The notes beneath the pieces are model-generated. The model saw nothing but the letters and a program-made list of their open reading frames with translations, had not been told where the DNA came from and did no database searches. The translations under genes and the position numbers were made by a program. Of a DNA stretch of 64,000 bases, positions 27,885 to 37,068 are shown piece after piece. How positions within the stretch are numbered: the first letter of the stretch is position 1; the number at the start of each line of letters is the position of its first letter. Source of the stretch: Methylorubrum aminovorans (GTDB lineage Bacteria > Pseudomonadota > Alphaproteobacteria > Rhizobiales > Beijerinckiaceae). The stretch is from assembly GCF_022179725.1 (NCBI RefSeq), contig NZ_BPRC01000009.1, positions 160,167-224,166 on the forward strand. Direction: 5' to 3'.

Positions 27885-28214
27885 TCAGGATCGCTTGGCC
27901 CGATCGGGCTCGCCCGCGACCGGCTCCCCCTCGCGCGGACCGGCCGAGGCCTTGCGGTCGGAATGGCCACCGGACGAGCCGCCGAGCGCGGGCGGGGTCC
28001 GTCCCTCCGCGTCGCTTCCCTGACTGCCCCCGCCCCACTCGCCGCGCCGCTCCGCATCGGATCGCCCGCCGGAGCCCTGGCCGGTGATCGCCGCCTGCTC
28101 GGGCGTCTGATGGCCGCCGCCGGCCGGATGGGGGCCGGGCGAACCGACGGCCTCGTCGGGCTTGCGGGTGCCGGTGTTGCTCAGATCCTCTTCGGGTCGG
28201 TTCTCATTTCCCAT
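27885..28214 (-). CDS. Small Gly/Ser-rich hydrophilic protein (109 aa)
   Basis: The protein starts MGNENRPEEDLSNTGTRKPD behind GGAGG at good spacing. The sequence is rich in Gly, Ser, Glu, Asp and Pro (HQTPEQAAITGQGSGG, GEWGGGSQGSDAEG) with no hydrophobic segment; it is predicted disordered. Its start overlaps the end of the upstream small gene by 11 bp, which suggests one transcript. A longer in-frame start would add an Arg-rich leader and lacks support. Confidence 0.55.
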   Translation of the reverse strand: MGNENRPEEDLSNTGTRKPDEAVGSPGPHPAGGGHQTPEQAAITGQGSGGRSDAERRGEWGGGSQGSDAEGRTPPALGGSSGGHSDRKASAGPREGEPVAGEPDRAKRS

Positions 28215-28482
28215 CGCGGCCTCCATCACACGCGCCGTGGCGCGGCGGCTCTTCCTGGCCGACGGCGGCGGTGGCGCGCTCGATCGCCTCCTGCGCCGTC
28301 GCGTCGGGCTGGGTCCGGGAAGACGGATCGGACATCCGGCGCAGATCATCCAAGCGCGTCTCGGCTTCGGTCCGCGCTACCGCGTCCCGTGCGGCGGCGG
28401 GGCGATCCGTGCCGAACTCCTGGCCGTTGGGGTCCGCATCGGCCGCCCTGGGCGACGGCCGGTTGGGAGACGTCTCCGTCAT
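28204..28482 (-). CDS. Small hydrophilic protein (92 aa)
   Basis: The reading frame starts at the third of three consecutive ATGs (MTETSPNRPSPRAADADPNG), where GGAGG is 6 nt away. The sequence is charged, with a helical stretch (ARTEAETRLDDLRRM) and a second one (TAQEAIERATAAVGQEE). There is no signal peptide and no recognised family. It overlaps the next small gene by 11 bp, consistent with translational coupling. Confidence 0.55.
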   Translation of the reverse strand: MTETSPNRPSPRAADADPNGQEFGTDRPAAARDAVARTEAETRLDDLRRMSDPSSRTQPDATAQEAIERATAAVGQEEPPRHGACDGGRDGK

Positions 28483-28533
28483 CATCATCCTCCAGGTCTG
28501 ACCGGGACAACAATCCGGGACGGGAGGAGTTGC

Positions 28534-28560
28534 GGTGCGGGCCCCTCGCGGACCCGCACC
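28534..28560 (-). terminator. Hairpin downstream of cysK
   Basis: An 8-bp GC stem, GGTGCGGG with CCCGCACC, and an 11-nt loop begin ten bases past the leftward cysK stop. No U-tract follows, so it is either a weak intrinsic terminator or an mRNA-stabilising hairpin. Confidence 0.4.
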
Positions 28561-28569
28561 CTGCGGGCG

Positions 28570-29547
<978 letters not shown>

Positions 29548-29899
29548 CGTCTGTCCGCTCCCTGAGCGCTTCCGTGCCGACGCGATCACCGGGCCGGCGC
29601 AGGAGCACGCGCCACCACAAGAAGGCCTTCGCATCGGTCCGAGGAGATGACCGGCATTCGGCAAAGCCGATGCGAAACCAGAAACTTACCGCTCCCGCCG
29701 AAGCAAAAGCCGCTGCGGCGACGCGTAGCCGATTTCACAGGCTCCGTCGAGCTTCACAGCTGCCGGATACCAGCCTTTACACGGGGAGCACACAGTTGAG
29801 CTTGCGCGGAGAATTTTATTTTCTTTTCTCGCGCTCGGACGACAGTATTGTCATCCTCGATGCACCGCTTGAACGGCATTGTACCATCGCCGCCGCGGC
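29548..29899. other. Intergenic region upstream of cysK
   Basis: Open frames here show no domain or codon support. An AT-rich segment (29800-29850) is the only unusual composition and could belong to a promoter. Nothing else is recognisable. Confidence 0.4.
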
Positions 29900-30076
29900 T
29901 CAGACCCCGAACAGGGGCGCCGCAAGGATCAGAACGGCGATGCCGGCGCTGGTCGCGAGAGCGACGAGGGCCGCGGCACCCTCGTGTTGGGCACGGAGAA
30001 AGTCGTAGCGCGTCGCGGCGGAGCCTGCCGGCCGCACCTTCGGGACGACGCGCTGGTGAACCCGGCCGATCCGCAT
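29900..30076 (-). CDS. Small single-TM membrane protein (58 aa)
   Basis: The frame begins MRIGRVHQRVVPKVRPAGSA behind GGAGAG five bases upstream. The N-terminal half is basic (FLRAQHEGAA), and the C-terminal 22 residues are one hydrophobic helix (LVALATSAGIAVLILAAPLF). Positive-inside logic puts the N-terminus in the cytoplasm. Function unknown. Confidence 0.5.
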   Translation of the reverse strand: MRIGRVHQRVVPKVRPAGSAATRYDFLRAQHEGAAALVALATSAGIAVLILAAPLFGV

Positions 30077-30266
30077 TCCGTCTCTCCGCCTGATCGGTCG
30101 CGCGGAGCGCGACCGGGGGCTGCGAGGAAACGGCCCGGAGGCCTGACGGAGAATGAATCCGGACCGCCGTCCGCGAATCATCGTCAACGGGGTCCTAACC
30201 GCGATCTTGGAGAGGCGTCGCGCCGGCTCGTTCGCGAGGCCGGCGCGATGGTCGGAAACCTAGCCC

Positions 30267-30767
30267 CTACAGCGCCCGGTCGAAACGCAGCTCGCCATTC
30301 TGGCTGCGGATCACGAGCTGCGAGCCGTCGAGGTCCCACTTACCCGCCGTGCGCAGCGCGATGAGGAAGGCCTGCTCGGAAGCCGCCAGGGCCTTGTCGC
30401 AGGTCTTCTTGGTCAGCGCCAAGGGACCGACGGCGAGGTGTTGCTCACGCAGCGGGAAGGCGGTGGCGGTGAAGGTGTTGCAGCCACCGTAGCCGCGGGC
30501 GCGGTACTGCGCATCGATGATGAAGCTCGGACGGTCGGCGCCGGTGAACGGCTTGCCGTTCATGCTGACCGCGGTCCACATCGAGCCGAGGGGAAACATC
30601 TTCTCCTGCGGCTTGGCGCCAGGGACGTATTGCGGCTTCTTCTCCGGCTGCTTGCCGCCACCGAAACCGGACGGATTGCCACCGCCCATGCTCATCTGCG
30701 CCATCGCCGGCGCGGCCGCGAACGCGGCAACCGCGCAGGCCAGCGCGGCGGTCAGCATCCTGTTCAT
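30267..30767 (-). CDS. META-domain exported protein
   Basis: This 166-residue protein has a signal peptide (MNRMLTAALACAVAAFAAA, cleavage near AMAQ) and a Gly/Met-rich linker. The C-terminal META (HslJ-like) domain contains YGGCNTFTATAFPLREQHL and FLIALRTAGKWDLDGSQLVI. A pair of cysteines (GGCN and KKTCDKA) is conserved in the family. META proteins are periplasmic and poorly understood, with some linked to stress or antibiotic tolerance. GGGGG precedes the ATG. Confidence 0.8.
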   Translation of the reverse strand: MNRMLTAALACAVAAFAAAPAMAQMSMGGGNPSGFGGGKQPEKKPQYVPGAKPQEKMFPLGSMWTAVSMNGKPFTGADRPSFIIDAQYRARGYGGCNTFTATAFPLREQHLAVGPLALTKKTCDKALAASEQAFLIALRTAGKWDLDGSQLVIRSQNGELRFDRAL

Positions 30768-31190
30768 CGTTCAGCCCCCTTTCTGCTCGGCTGCCTCACC
30801 CCGGAGCCCGGCTGGCCGCACAGCGCACGGACACGGCTCTCGACTCTTCGCCCATTGCGGCGCGCAGGCTCCGAACGGTTCGGGCCGCGCACCCGGTCTT
30901 GGCATCTGGTTCTGGGCGCTAGGGGGAATCGACACAGATTCAAGCACAATTATGGTGAAGACCCCTCCGGGATCCGGTTCGGCAGCGATCCTGTCCTGTT
31001 CCAGGCGCCGCAAACCTTGTGCGTCAGGACGCTTCGGCGAGCGAGCCGGCCGGACCATGCGAAATGCCGTTTCTCACAAGCTTTGCCGAAACGAACCGGC
31101 CCTTCGGACGGTTGATGGCCAGTTGACGCTCCCGCGCCCGTCGATGCGCGGCGACGTCGAAGGCAGGTTGCGAAAGGTGAGGAGAACGGT
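30768..31190. other. Intergenic region between META and HTH genes
   Basis: The candidate frames on both strands are Arg/Pro/Ser-rich and inconsistent with the codon pattern of neighbours. A modestly AT-rich segment (30930-30960) may include a promoter. I see no gene or repeat here. Confidence 0.45.
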
Positions 31191-31517
31191 TTGACCGGAT
31201 CGGATGAAGGCGTGTCGAGCGGAGCCTCCCCCAACACGATGAATGCGGCCCAGTGCCGGGGCGCCCGCGGGCTGCTCGGCTGGTCGGAGACGGAATTGGC
31301 CCGTCGTTCGGGGCTGGACGAGGGTTTCGTGAAGGGGTTCGAGGCGGGCACCGGCGATCCCGCCTCCGGCCAGGTCGAGGCCCTGCGCAGCGCCCTGATG
31401 CAGGGCGGTGTCGTCTTCACCAACGGCGCGACGCCGGGCGTGCGGCTCTCCGAGCAGCAACGGGGCGGCGACGAGGGCACGCGGGTCGATCAGCTCACCA
31501 CCGAGAACGACCGCTGA
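31191..31517 (+). CDS. Small helix-turn-helix (XRE-like) protein
   Basis: This 108-residue protein starts at a TTG with GAGGAG seven bases upstream; an internal ATG at 31239 is an alternative. The core (CRGARGLLGWSETELARRSGLDEGFVKGFEAG) is a Cro/cI-type helix-turn-helix. It is followed by QVEALRSALMQGGVVFTNGATPGVRL, a tail common to a family of small alphaproteobacterial regulators. The C-terminal 20 residues are charged. The target is unknown. Confidence 0.75.
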   Translation: MTGSDEGVSSGASPNTMNAAQCRGARGLLGWSETELARRSGLDEGFVKGFEAGTGDPASGQVEALRSALMQGGVVFTNGATPGVRLSEQQRGGDEGTRVDQLTTENDR

Positions 31518-31526
31518 GGGACGGCC

Positions 31527-32768
31527 TTACCCCGTCGCCAGGGCCTTGAGGTCGAAGCTCGGGTCGGCGGCCTGTTCCGGCGTCAGCGCCTTGCCCGAGG
31601 CGAGCAGGCGCCGGGCGGCCATGTGGTCGGCGGGGCGATCGACCGATTCGACGGCGCTGAGGGCGGCGCCGCGGAAGCGGAACACCGAGAAGCCGGCACC
31701 GATGCGGCGCAGGACGCTCGCGTCGCCCGGCGCGGCAAGCCCGGCGATCTGCAGCTTGCGCGGTCCCTGGTCGGTCCAGAACCACGGCACCGCGTCGTAG
31801 GCGGCGGCCCGCCCGGTGAGGCGCGCGGCGAGGCAGCGGCCCTGATCGACCGCGTTCTGCACCGATTCGATCCGCACACGGTCGCCGCCGGGCATTCCGG
31901 CCGCAAAGCGGCTGGGGAAGCGGACGCAGTCGCCGATGGCCGAGATCGCCGGATCATCGGTGGCGAGGACAGCATCGACCTCGATGCCGTCGCGGACGGC
32001 GAGGCCGGCTTCCGCAGCGAGTTCCTGGTTCGGCACCACGCCGATGCCGACGAGCACGAGGTCGGCGGGCAGGCTCTGCCCGTCGGCCGTGCGGATCGCA
32101 GTGGCCCGCCCCCCTTCGCCCTCGATGGCGGTGACGCCGGCCCCGAACAGGAAGCGGACGCCCGCCTCCTCGTGGAAAGCGCGGAAGGCCTCCGACGTCT
32201 CCGGCGCGACCGCCCGCGCCATCACCCGCTCGGCCGCCTCGATCACCGTGACGGCGAGGCCTCGGGCGGCGCAGACCGCCGCGAATTCCAGGCCGATGAA
32301 GCCGGCCCCCACCACCACGATCCGGCGCACGCCCTCGATCGCGGTACGAAGGGCATCGGCATCGTCGAGGGAGCGGAGCTGACGCACGCCCGCGAGATCG
32401 GCCCCCGGCACCGGCAATGCCCGGTTTCGGGTGCCCGTTGCGAGGATGAGATGATCGTAGGCGAGATGCCCGCCGTCCGAGAGCTGCACACGGCGCTCCG
32501 CCCGGCCGATCGCCGTCACCCGTGTTCCGGACCGGTGGTCGATGCGGTGCTCGGCGAAATAGCTCTCCTGCCGCAGGAGCAGGCCGCGGGCGTCGGTCTT
32601 GCCGGCGAGATAGGCCTTGGACAGCGGCGGACGCTGGTAGGGCAGCGCGGCTTCCTCGCCGATCAGGGTCAGGCTGCCGGCAAATCCCGCCTCACGCAGC
32701 GAGGCGGCGGCCTGGAAGCCGGCCTGTCCCGCCCCGACGATGACGATCGACTCCACGGCTCCGCTCAT
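31527..32768 (-). CDS. FAD-dependent NAD(P)H:ferredoxin/rubredoxin-type reductase
   Basis: This 413-residue pyridine-nucleotide-disulphide family oxidoreductase has FAD binding through IVIVGAGQAGFQAAASLREAG, NAD binding through RIVVVGAGFIGLEFAAVCAARG and a second FAD motif ISAIGDCVRFPS. There is no redox-active CxxC, so it resembles ferredoxin/putidaredoxin reductases with a C-terminal reductase domain. Its ATG overlaps the stop of the upstream cbbR-type gene in an ATGA, which implies cotranscription. No ferredoxin or P450 gene is adjacent, so the electron acceptor is open. Confidence 0.85.
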   Translation of the reverse strand: MSGAVESIVIVGAGQAGFQAAASLREAGFAGSLTLIGEEAALPYQRPPLSKAYLAGKTDARGLLLRQESYFAEHRIDHRSGTRVTAIGRAERRVQLSDGGHLAYDHLILATGTRNRALPVPGADLAGVRQLRSLDDADALRTAIEGVRRIVVVGAGFIGLEFAAVCAARGLAVTVIEAAERVMARAVAPETSEAFRAFHEEAGVRFLFGAGVTAIEGEGGRATAIRTADGQSLPADLVLVGIGVVPNQELAAEAGLAVRDGIEVDAVLATDDPAISAIGDCVRFPSRFAAGMPGGDRVRIESVQNAVDQGRCLAARLTGRAAAYDAVPWFWTDQGPRKLQIAGLAAPGDASVLRRIGAGFSVFRFRGAALSAVESVDRPADHMAARRLLASGKALTPEQAADPSFDLKALATG

Positions 32769-33754
32769 TCGCCCGCCTCGGCCGGACTCGGTACCGCCTT
32801 GGGCGCCGGTGCTTGCGCCGCCCCTTCCGCGAAGAAGCCGCCGGGGATGGTCGGCAGGAAGCGGCGCCCCTCATGCGCGAGATAGTCCCAGAACGCGTCG
32901 GAGGCCGGGCCGAGCACCTTGTCGGCGCGGCGCACGACGTACCAATCCCGACGGATCGGCAGGCCCTGCACGTCGAGGACGACGAGGCGTCCGCTCTCGA
33001 TCTCCGCCGCCACCGAGTGGCCGGACAGGAGCGCGATGCCGAGCCCGGCCATCACCGCCTGTTTCAGCGTCTCGTTCGAGCCCGAATCGATCCCGAGCTT
33101 GGCCCGGCGGATCATCACACCGCTCATGAACTCCTCGAACACGGAGCGGGTGCCCGAGCCTTCCTCGCGCACGAGGAAGGATTCCTCCGCCAAATCCGCG
33201 CGTGTCAGTCCGCGCCGCTCGGCCATCGGGTGGTTGGGGGCGGCGATCAGCACGAGGGGATGGGGCCCGAAGGTCTCCGCCTCGATGGCGAAGTCCCGCG
33301 GCGGGCGGCCCATGATGGCGAAATCGATGTCGTAGTTGCGCAGCGCCTCGATCGTGTCTTGGCGATTGCCGACGGTGAGCGAGATCTCGACCTTCGGGTG
33401 GCTCTCCAGGAACCCCGCGATCACCTGCGGCGCGAAGTACTTCGCCGTCGAGACCACGCCGAGCCCGACTCGGCCGCCGCCGCCGCCCTTGAGCGTCCGC
33501 AGCCGGTCGGTGCAGGTCTCCAGCACGGTGTTGATGCTGTTGATCGCCCACAGCATCTCGCGGCCGGCATCGGTCGGCTTGAGGCCGGTCGGCGTGCGGT
33601 CGAACAGGAGGAGGCCGGCCTCCTCCTCGAGCTGGCGGATGCGCGCGTAGAGCGCGGCGGAGGTGACGTTCAGCTCCTGCGCGGCCCGCGTCATGGTGCC
33701 GAGCCGCGCGACCGCGGCGACCGCCTGAAGCTGCTTGAGCGAGAGATTGCGCAT
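32765..33754 (-). CDS. cbbR: LysR-type regulator, CbbR/QscR-like
   Basis: This 329-residue protein has an N-terminal winged helix-turn-helix (LKQLQAVAAVARLGTMTRAAQELN) and the periplasmic-binding-like effector domain (ISLTVGNRQDTIEALRNYDIDFAIMG). Homology in these blocks and the divergent position against fbp-prk identify a CbbR-type regulator. CbbR proteins respond to metabolites such as RuBP or NADPH. In Methylobacterium extorquens the CbbR homologue QscR controls serine-cycle genes, and this gene could be QscR itself or a paralogue. A reductase gene overlaps its end by 4 bp. The C-terminal tail is Ala/Pro-rich. Confidence 0.85.
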   Translation of the reverse strand: MRNLSLKQLQAVAAVARLGTMTRAAQELNVTSAALYARIRQLEEEAGLLLFDRTPTGLKPTDAGREMLWAINSINTVLETCTDRLRTLKGGGGGRVGLGVVSTAKYFAPQVIAGFLESHPKVEISLTVGNRQDTIEALRNYDIDFAIMGRPPRDFAIEAETFGPHPLVLIAAPNHPMAERRGLTRADLAEESFLVREEGSGTRSVFEEFMSGVMIRRAKLGIDSGSNETLKQAVMAGLGIALLSGHSVAAEIESGRLVVLDVQGLPIRRDWYVVRRADKVLGPASDAFWDYLAHEGRRFLPTIPGGFFAEGAAQAPAPKAVPSPAEAGE

Positions 33755-33960
33755 GCCTCGTTTTTAGTTTTTTTGCGGGGCACCACAAGTTTTTTTAGAA
33801 AACCTTCGACAGCACTCCCCTGCCGTCTGGCGTTGCCGCCTCGCCGCAGCGTATCATAGCGACAGACGGGCCTGCACGCCTCCGCGCACGCATGGCCGGC
33901 AAGAACGCCGCGCAGGACCTCAGGTGTCCCGCGGCCGTGACGGGAGCGAGCCTTAAAACG
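33755..33960. promoter_or_regulatory. Divergent control region between cbbR-type gene and fbp
   Basis: Two runs ending in the same word, TTTTTAG, occur at 33761-33767 and 33792-33798, 31 bp apart (about three helical turns), in otherwise GC-rich DNA. LysR regulators typically bind phased AT-rich sites in such gaps and bend DNA, so these are candidate binding sites. No confident -35/-10 is assigned. Confidence 0.45.
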
Positions 33961-35007
33961 ATGACGAAGCCGTACGGGTCATCCCTCGACGATCATCTCG
34001 ACGCCGAGGTCGCGCGCGACGCCTCGCTGGCCGACACCGCCGCCACGATCCGGGCGTTGGCCGCCGCCGCGATCGACGTGAGCGAGACCGTCGGCCGCGG
34101 CTCGCTGGCGGGCGACCTTGCCGCCCAGGGCGAGCACAACAGCGACGGCGACGTGCAGAAGGCGCTCGACGTGATCGCCCACAAGCGCTTCATGCAGGCG
34201 CTGGAGGAAGCACCCGTGGCGCAGGTCGCCTCGGAGGAGGCCGAGGACGTGGTCGAGCTGAAGCCCGACGCGCCGCTGGCGGTGGCGATCGATCCGCTCG
34301 ACGGCTCCTCCAATATCGGCGTCGGCATGGTGGTCGGCACCATCTTCGGCATCCGCCCCGTGACGCGGGGCGAGGACCCGAACGCCTCGTTCCTGACGCC
34401 AGGAACGACGCAGACGGCCGCAGGCTTCGTCGTCTACGGCCCGGCCACCACCTTCGTCGTTACGCTCGGCAACGGCACCCGCATCTTCACCCTCGACCGG
34501 ACGGACAAGGTGTTCCGCCTGACCCACGACGCGATGAAGATCGTGCCCACCGCCAACGAGTACGCGATCAACGCCTCGAACGTGCGGCACTGGGACGGGC
34601 CGGTGAAATCCTTCATCGAGGATTGCCTGCGCGGCTCGGAGGGCCCGCGCGACCGCGACTTCAACATGCGCTGGACTGCCGCCTTGGTGGCGGACGCGCA
34701 GCGCGTGCTGATCCGCGGCGGCGTGTTCCTGTATCCGGGCGACAACCGGAAGGGCTACGCGCAGGGGCGCCTGCGCCTGCTCTACGAGACCGCCCCCATC
34801 GCCTTCCTGATCGAGCAGGCGGGCGGCGCGGCCACCGACGGCCAGCACCGCATCATGGAGCGCGTCGCCTCCAAGATCCACGAGCGCTCGCCGCTGGTGT
34901 TCGGCTCCACCGAAGAGGTCGAGTGCGTTGCCAAGTACTATGACGGGCGCCAGCCCAGCGCCGGCCGCTCACCCCTGTTCGGCCAGCGCGGCCTGATGCG
35001 CAGCTAG
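33961..35007 (+). CDS. fbp: Fructose-1,6-bisphosphatase, class I
   Basis: This enzyme hydrolyses fructose 1,6-bisphosphate (and often sedoheptulose bisphosphate in the cbb context); 348 residues from ATG 33961. The metal and substrate signature is AIDPLDGSSNIGVGMVVGTIFGI, and the FLYPGDNRKGYAQGRLRLLYE region and C-terminal RSPLVFGSTEEVE fit class I. An in-frame ATG at 33892 would add a non-homologous leader. It lies 29 bp upstream of prk and is therefore probably in the same operon, facing the CbbR-type regulator. Confidence 0.94.
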   Translation: MTKPYGSSLDDHLDAEVARDASLADTAATIRALAAAAIDVSETVGRGSLAGDLAAQGEHNSDGDVQKALDVIAHKRFMQALEEAPVAQVASEEAEDVVELKPDAPLAVAIDPLDGSSNIGVGMVVGTIFGIRPVTRGEDPNASFLTPGTTQTAAGFVVYGPATTFVVTLGNGTRIFTLDRTDKVFRLTHDAMKIVPTANEYAINASNVRHWDGPVKSFIEDCLRGSEGPRDRDFNMRWTAALVADAQRVLIRGGVFLYPGDNRKGYAQGRLRLLYETAPIAFLIEQAGGAATDGQHRIMERVASKIHERSPLVFGSTEEVECVAKYYDGRQPSAGRSPLFGQRGLMRS

Positions 35008-35036
35008 AGCGTCAGCGCCCTTACAACAGCAAACCC

Positions 35037-35897
35037 ATGTCGGCGCGTCATCCCATCATCTCGGTCACCGGCTCCTCAGGGGCCGGGACCACCTCCGTCC
35101 GCAACACCTTCGAGCAGATCTTCCGTCGGGAGGATGTCAGCGCCGTCTACATCGAGGGCGACGGCTTCCACGCCTTCGACCGCGACACCATGCGCGCGAT
35201 GATGGCGCACGAGCCGACGCTGAGCCACTTCGCGCCGCGGGCCAACCTTCTGCCGGAGCTGGAGGAGGTGTTTCGCAACTACAGCGAATCCGGCACCGGC
35301 CGCACCCGGCACTACGCCCACGACGACGGGGACGCGGCCCGCTACGGCGTGCCGGTGGGCTCCTTCACGCCGTGGGAGCCGTTCCAGCCGGGCTCGGACC
35401 TGTTGTTCTACGAGGGCCTGCACGGCTGCGTCGTCGACAACAACGTCGATCTCGCCCGCTATCCCGATCTCAAGATCGGGGTGGTGCCGGTGATCAACCT
35501 CGAATGGATCCAGAAGCTGCACCGGGACCGCTCGACCCGTGGCTACTCGACGGAGGCCGTCACCGACGTGATCCTGCGCCGGATGCCCGACTACGTGCAG
35601 ACGATCTGCCCTCAATTCTCCTGGACGGACATCAACTTCCAGCGGGTGCCGACGGTGGACACCTCGAACCCCTTCATCGCCCGCTGGATCCCGACCGCGG
35701 ACGAGTCGATGGTGGTGATCCGCTTCAAGGACCCGAAGGGGATCGACTTCTCCTACCTCGTCTCGATGATCCACGACAGTTTCATGAGCCGGGCCAATTC
35801 TATCGTGATCCCCGGCGGCAAGCTTGACTTAGCGATGCAGCTCATCCTGACGCCGATCATCATGCAGTTGGTGGAACGGCGGCGGCGGCTGGCGTGA
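35037..35897 (+). CDS. prk: Phosphoribulokinase
   Basis: This enzyme makes ribulose 1,5-bisphosphate from ribulose 5-phosphate and ATP. The 286 residues are the size of the bacterial octameric type. The P-loop is at residues 12-20 (GSSGAGTTS), the catalytic/metal region includes YIEGDGFHAFDRDTM, and LLFYEGLHGCV is the family signature. RuBisCO genes are not in the window. In M. extorquens, PRK has been reported essential for growth on C1 compounds because RuBP acts as effector for QscR rather than as a carboxylation substrate. The presence of prk beside a cbbR-like gene fits that. Confidence 0.95.
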   Translation: MSARHPIISVTGSSGAGTTSVRNTFEQIFRREDVSAVYIEGDGFHAFDRDTMRAMMAHEPTLSHFAPRANLLPELEEVFRNYSESGTGRTRHYAHDDGDAARYGVPVGSFTPWEPFQPGSDLLFYEGLHGCVVDNNVDLARYPDLKIGVVPVINLEWIQKLHRDRSTRGYSTEAVTDVILRRMPDYVQTICPQFSWTDINFQRVPTVDTSNPFIARWIPTADESMVVIRFKDPKGIDFSYLVSMIHDSFMSRANSIVIPGGKLDLAMQLILTPIIMQLVERRRRLA

Positions 35898-35903
35898 GCC
35901 GTC

Positions 35904-36002
35904 TGGTCACCGCGAGGCCGAGCCGAAGCAATCCCGAGCGCTGACCTCTCCGTAAAGGCCGCCCCCTGGATCGCTTCGCATCCGCTCGCGATGCCGACGA
36001 GG
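35904..36002. repeat. Palindromic repeat, family 3, degenerate copy
   Basis: The left arm (CGCGAGGCCGAGCCGAAGCA then ATCC) and right arm (CTGGATCGCTTCGCATCCGC then TCGCGATGCCG) are diverged versions of the arms of the better-preserved copy at 36049-36141. It lies straight after prk. Confidence 0.6.
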
Positions 36003-36048
36003 ATTGCACTCCTCATACGGTCTGCGGTTGATGGCTTCGGTGTCACCT

Positions 36049-36141
36049 CGTCATTGCGAGGCGAAGCCTTGGCAATCCAGGGCTCCGTACTTTCCGGAGA
36101 TGTCGCGCCCTGGATCGCTTCGGCTTCGCCTCGCGACGACG
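36049..36141. repeat. Palindromic repeat, family 3, intact copy
   Basis: The arms CGTCATTGCGAGGCGAAGCC and GGCTTCGCCTCGCGACGACG are joined by inner arms CAATCCAGGG / CCCTGGATCG around a centre of about 20 bp. The element matches a repeat type common in Bradyrhizobium and Methylobacterium intergenic regions (recalled). It is adjacent to the degenerate copy, so the two form a tandem pair. Confidence 0.75.
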
Positions 36142-36150
36142 GCGTTGGGC

Positions 36151-36186
36151 ATAAACCGAAGGGATCAACCGGAAATCGTATCAGAC
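36151..36186. repeat. Repeat family 4 fragment
   Basis: The words ATAAACCGAAGGGATCAACC and GGAAATCGTATCAGACGCTC match, in reverse complement, the family-4 element whose fuller copy is at 61274-61385. The fragment overlaps the stop codon of the hydrolase gene. Confidence 0.55.
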
Positions 36187-37068
36187 GCTCGACAATTCGA
36201 CGTCGGCGGTCGCTCCCTCTGCATCGAGAAACGCCGCAACAGCCTGCGAGAATTCAGGGGTACGCAGGTAGCCGTAGGACTTGTGGGGATTCACGCTGCC
36301 GCGCGGGCGCCGGTAGGCGTTGATCACCGGGCAATCGGTGACGCCGACGCCCGCCGCGTTCGGGGCATAGGCTTCGGCGAGCGTCGTGCCGACGGTCGCC
36401 ACGTCGTCGCGGTCGCCGAGATTGCTCCAGCGGGCGACGGCGTAGGGCACGCGCAAGGACCCGTGCTCCTCGGCCAGCCGGTGCTTGATCTCGGCCAGCC
36501 CCAGCGGGGCGCCCAGGGTGACGAGATGGTCGATCCGCGGGCAGCGCCCGTCACGTTCGAGCTGCCGCAGCACGTCGTAGGCGATCAGCGAGCCCATGGA
36601 ATGAGCCGCGATCAGCAGCGGGCGCCCGGCGTGACGCTCCAGCGCCTCCCGCAGCCGGTCGCGGGCGGCCGCGCGAAAGATGCTGTCCTCGTAATAGCCC
36701 CAAAGATCGTCGAGCCGGTGCTCGATGATGAGATCGTCGAGGACGAGACGCCCGGTCTTCTCCTGCGCCCATTCGACGATGCGGTAGAGACGATCGGTCA
36801 GGGTCGGAGCGCAGGCGCCGTCGGCACTCGGGAAAGGCCCCCTCCCGCGTGCGGGATAGTAGGGCTCGCGGTTGTGATCCTCGGAGAGCGGGGCGTCGTA
36901 GCGCAGGTCGGCCCAGTAGACGAATTCGAAGGCCAGATCCGGCCGATCCTCGCCGAGATTGCGCCGCAGACCCTCGCGGATCGCGGCGGCCCACCAAGCC
37001 TGTTTCTCCTCTTTCGGCGGCTTGTTGGCGAGGCCATGGATGCCGAGGATGAGTGGGCGGTCCTGCAT
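36181..37068 (-). CDS. Alpha/beta-hydrolase (lipase-like serine hydrolase)
   Basis: This 295-residue protein from ATG 37068 begins MQDRPLILGIHGLANKPPKE, where IHGLAN supplies the oxyanion-hole motif. The nucleophile elbow is AAHSMGSLIAYDVL (a GxSxG variant, HSMGS). A C-terminal catalytic His candidate lies in SVNPHKSYGY. An in-frame upstream extension of 32 residues is possible but looks non-homologous. There is no signal peptide. The substrate is unknown. It lies just right of the repeat cluster. Confidence 0.8.
   Translation of the reverse strand: MQDRPLILGIHGLANKPPKEEKQAWWAAAIREGLRRNLGEDRPDLAFEFVYWADLRYDAPLSEDHNREPYYPARGRGPFPSADGACAPTLTDRLYRIVEWAQEKTGRLVLDDLIIEHRLDDLWGYYEDSIFRAAARDRLREALERHAGRPLLIAAHSMGSLIAYDVLRQLERDGRCPRIDHLVTLGAPLGLAEIKHRLAEEHGSLRVPYAVARWSNLGDRDDVATVGTTLAEAYAPNAAGVGVTDCPVINAYRRPRGSVNPHKSYGYLRTPEFSQAVAAFLDAEGATADVELSSV

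Noticed and set aside
33961..35897. Idea that this locus is a complete Calvin-cycle operon
   Set aside because: No RuBisCO, transketolase or cbb GAPDH gene is present in the window; only fbp, prk and the regulator, with rpe and cbbY elsewhere.
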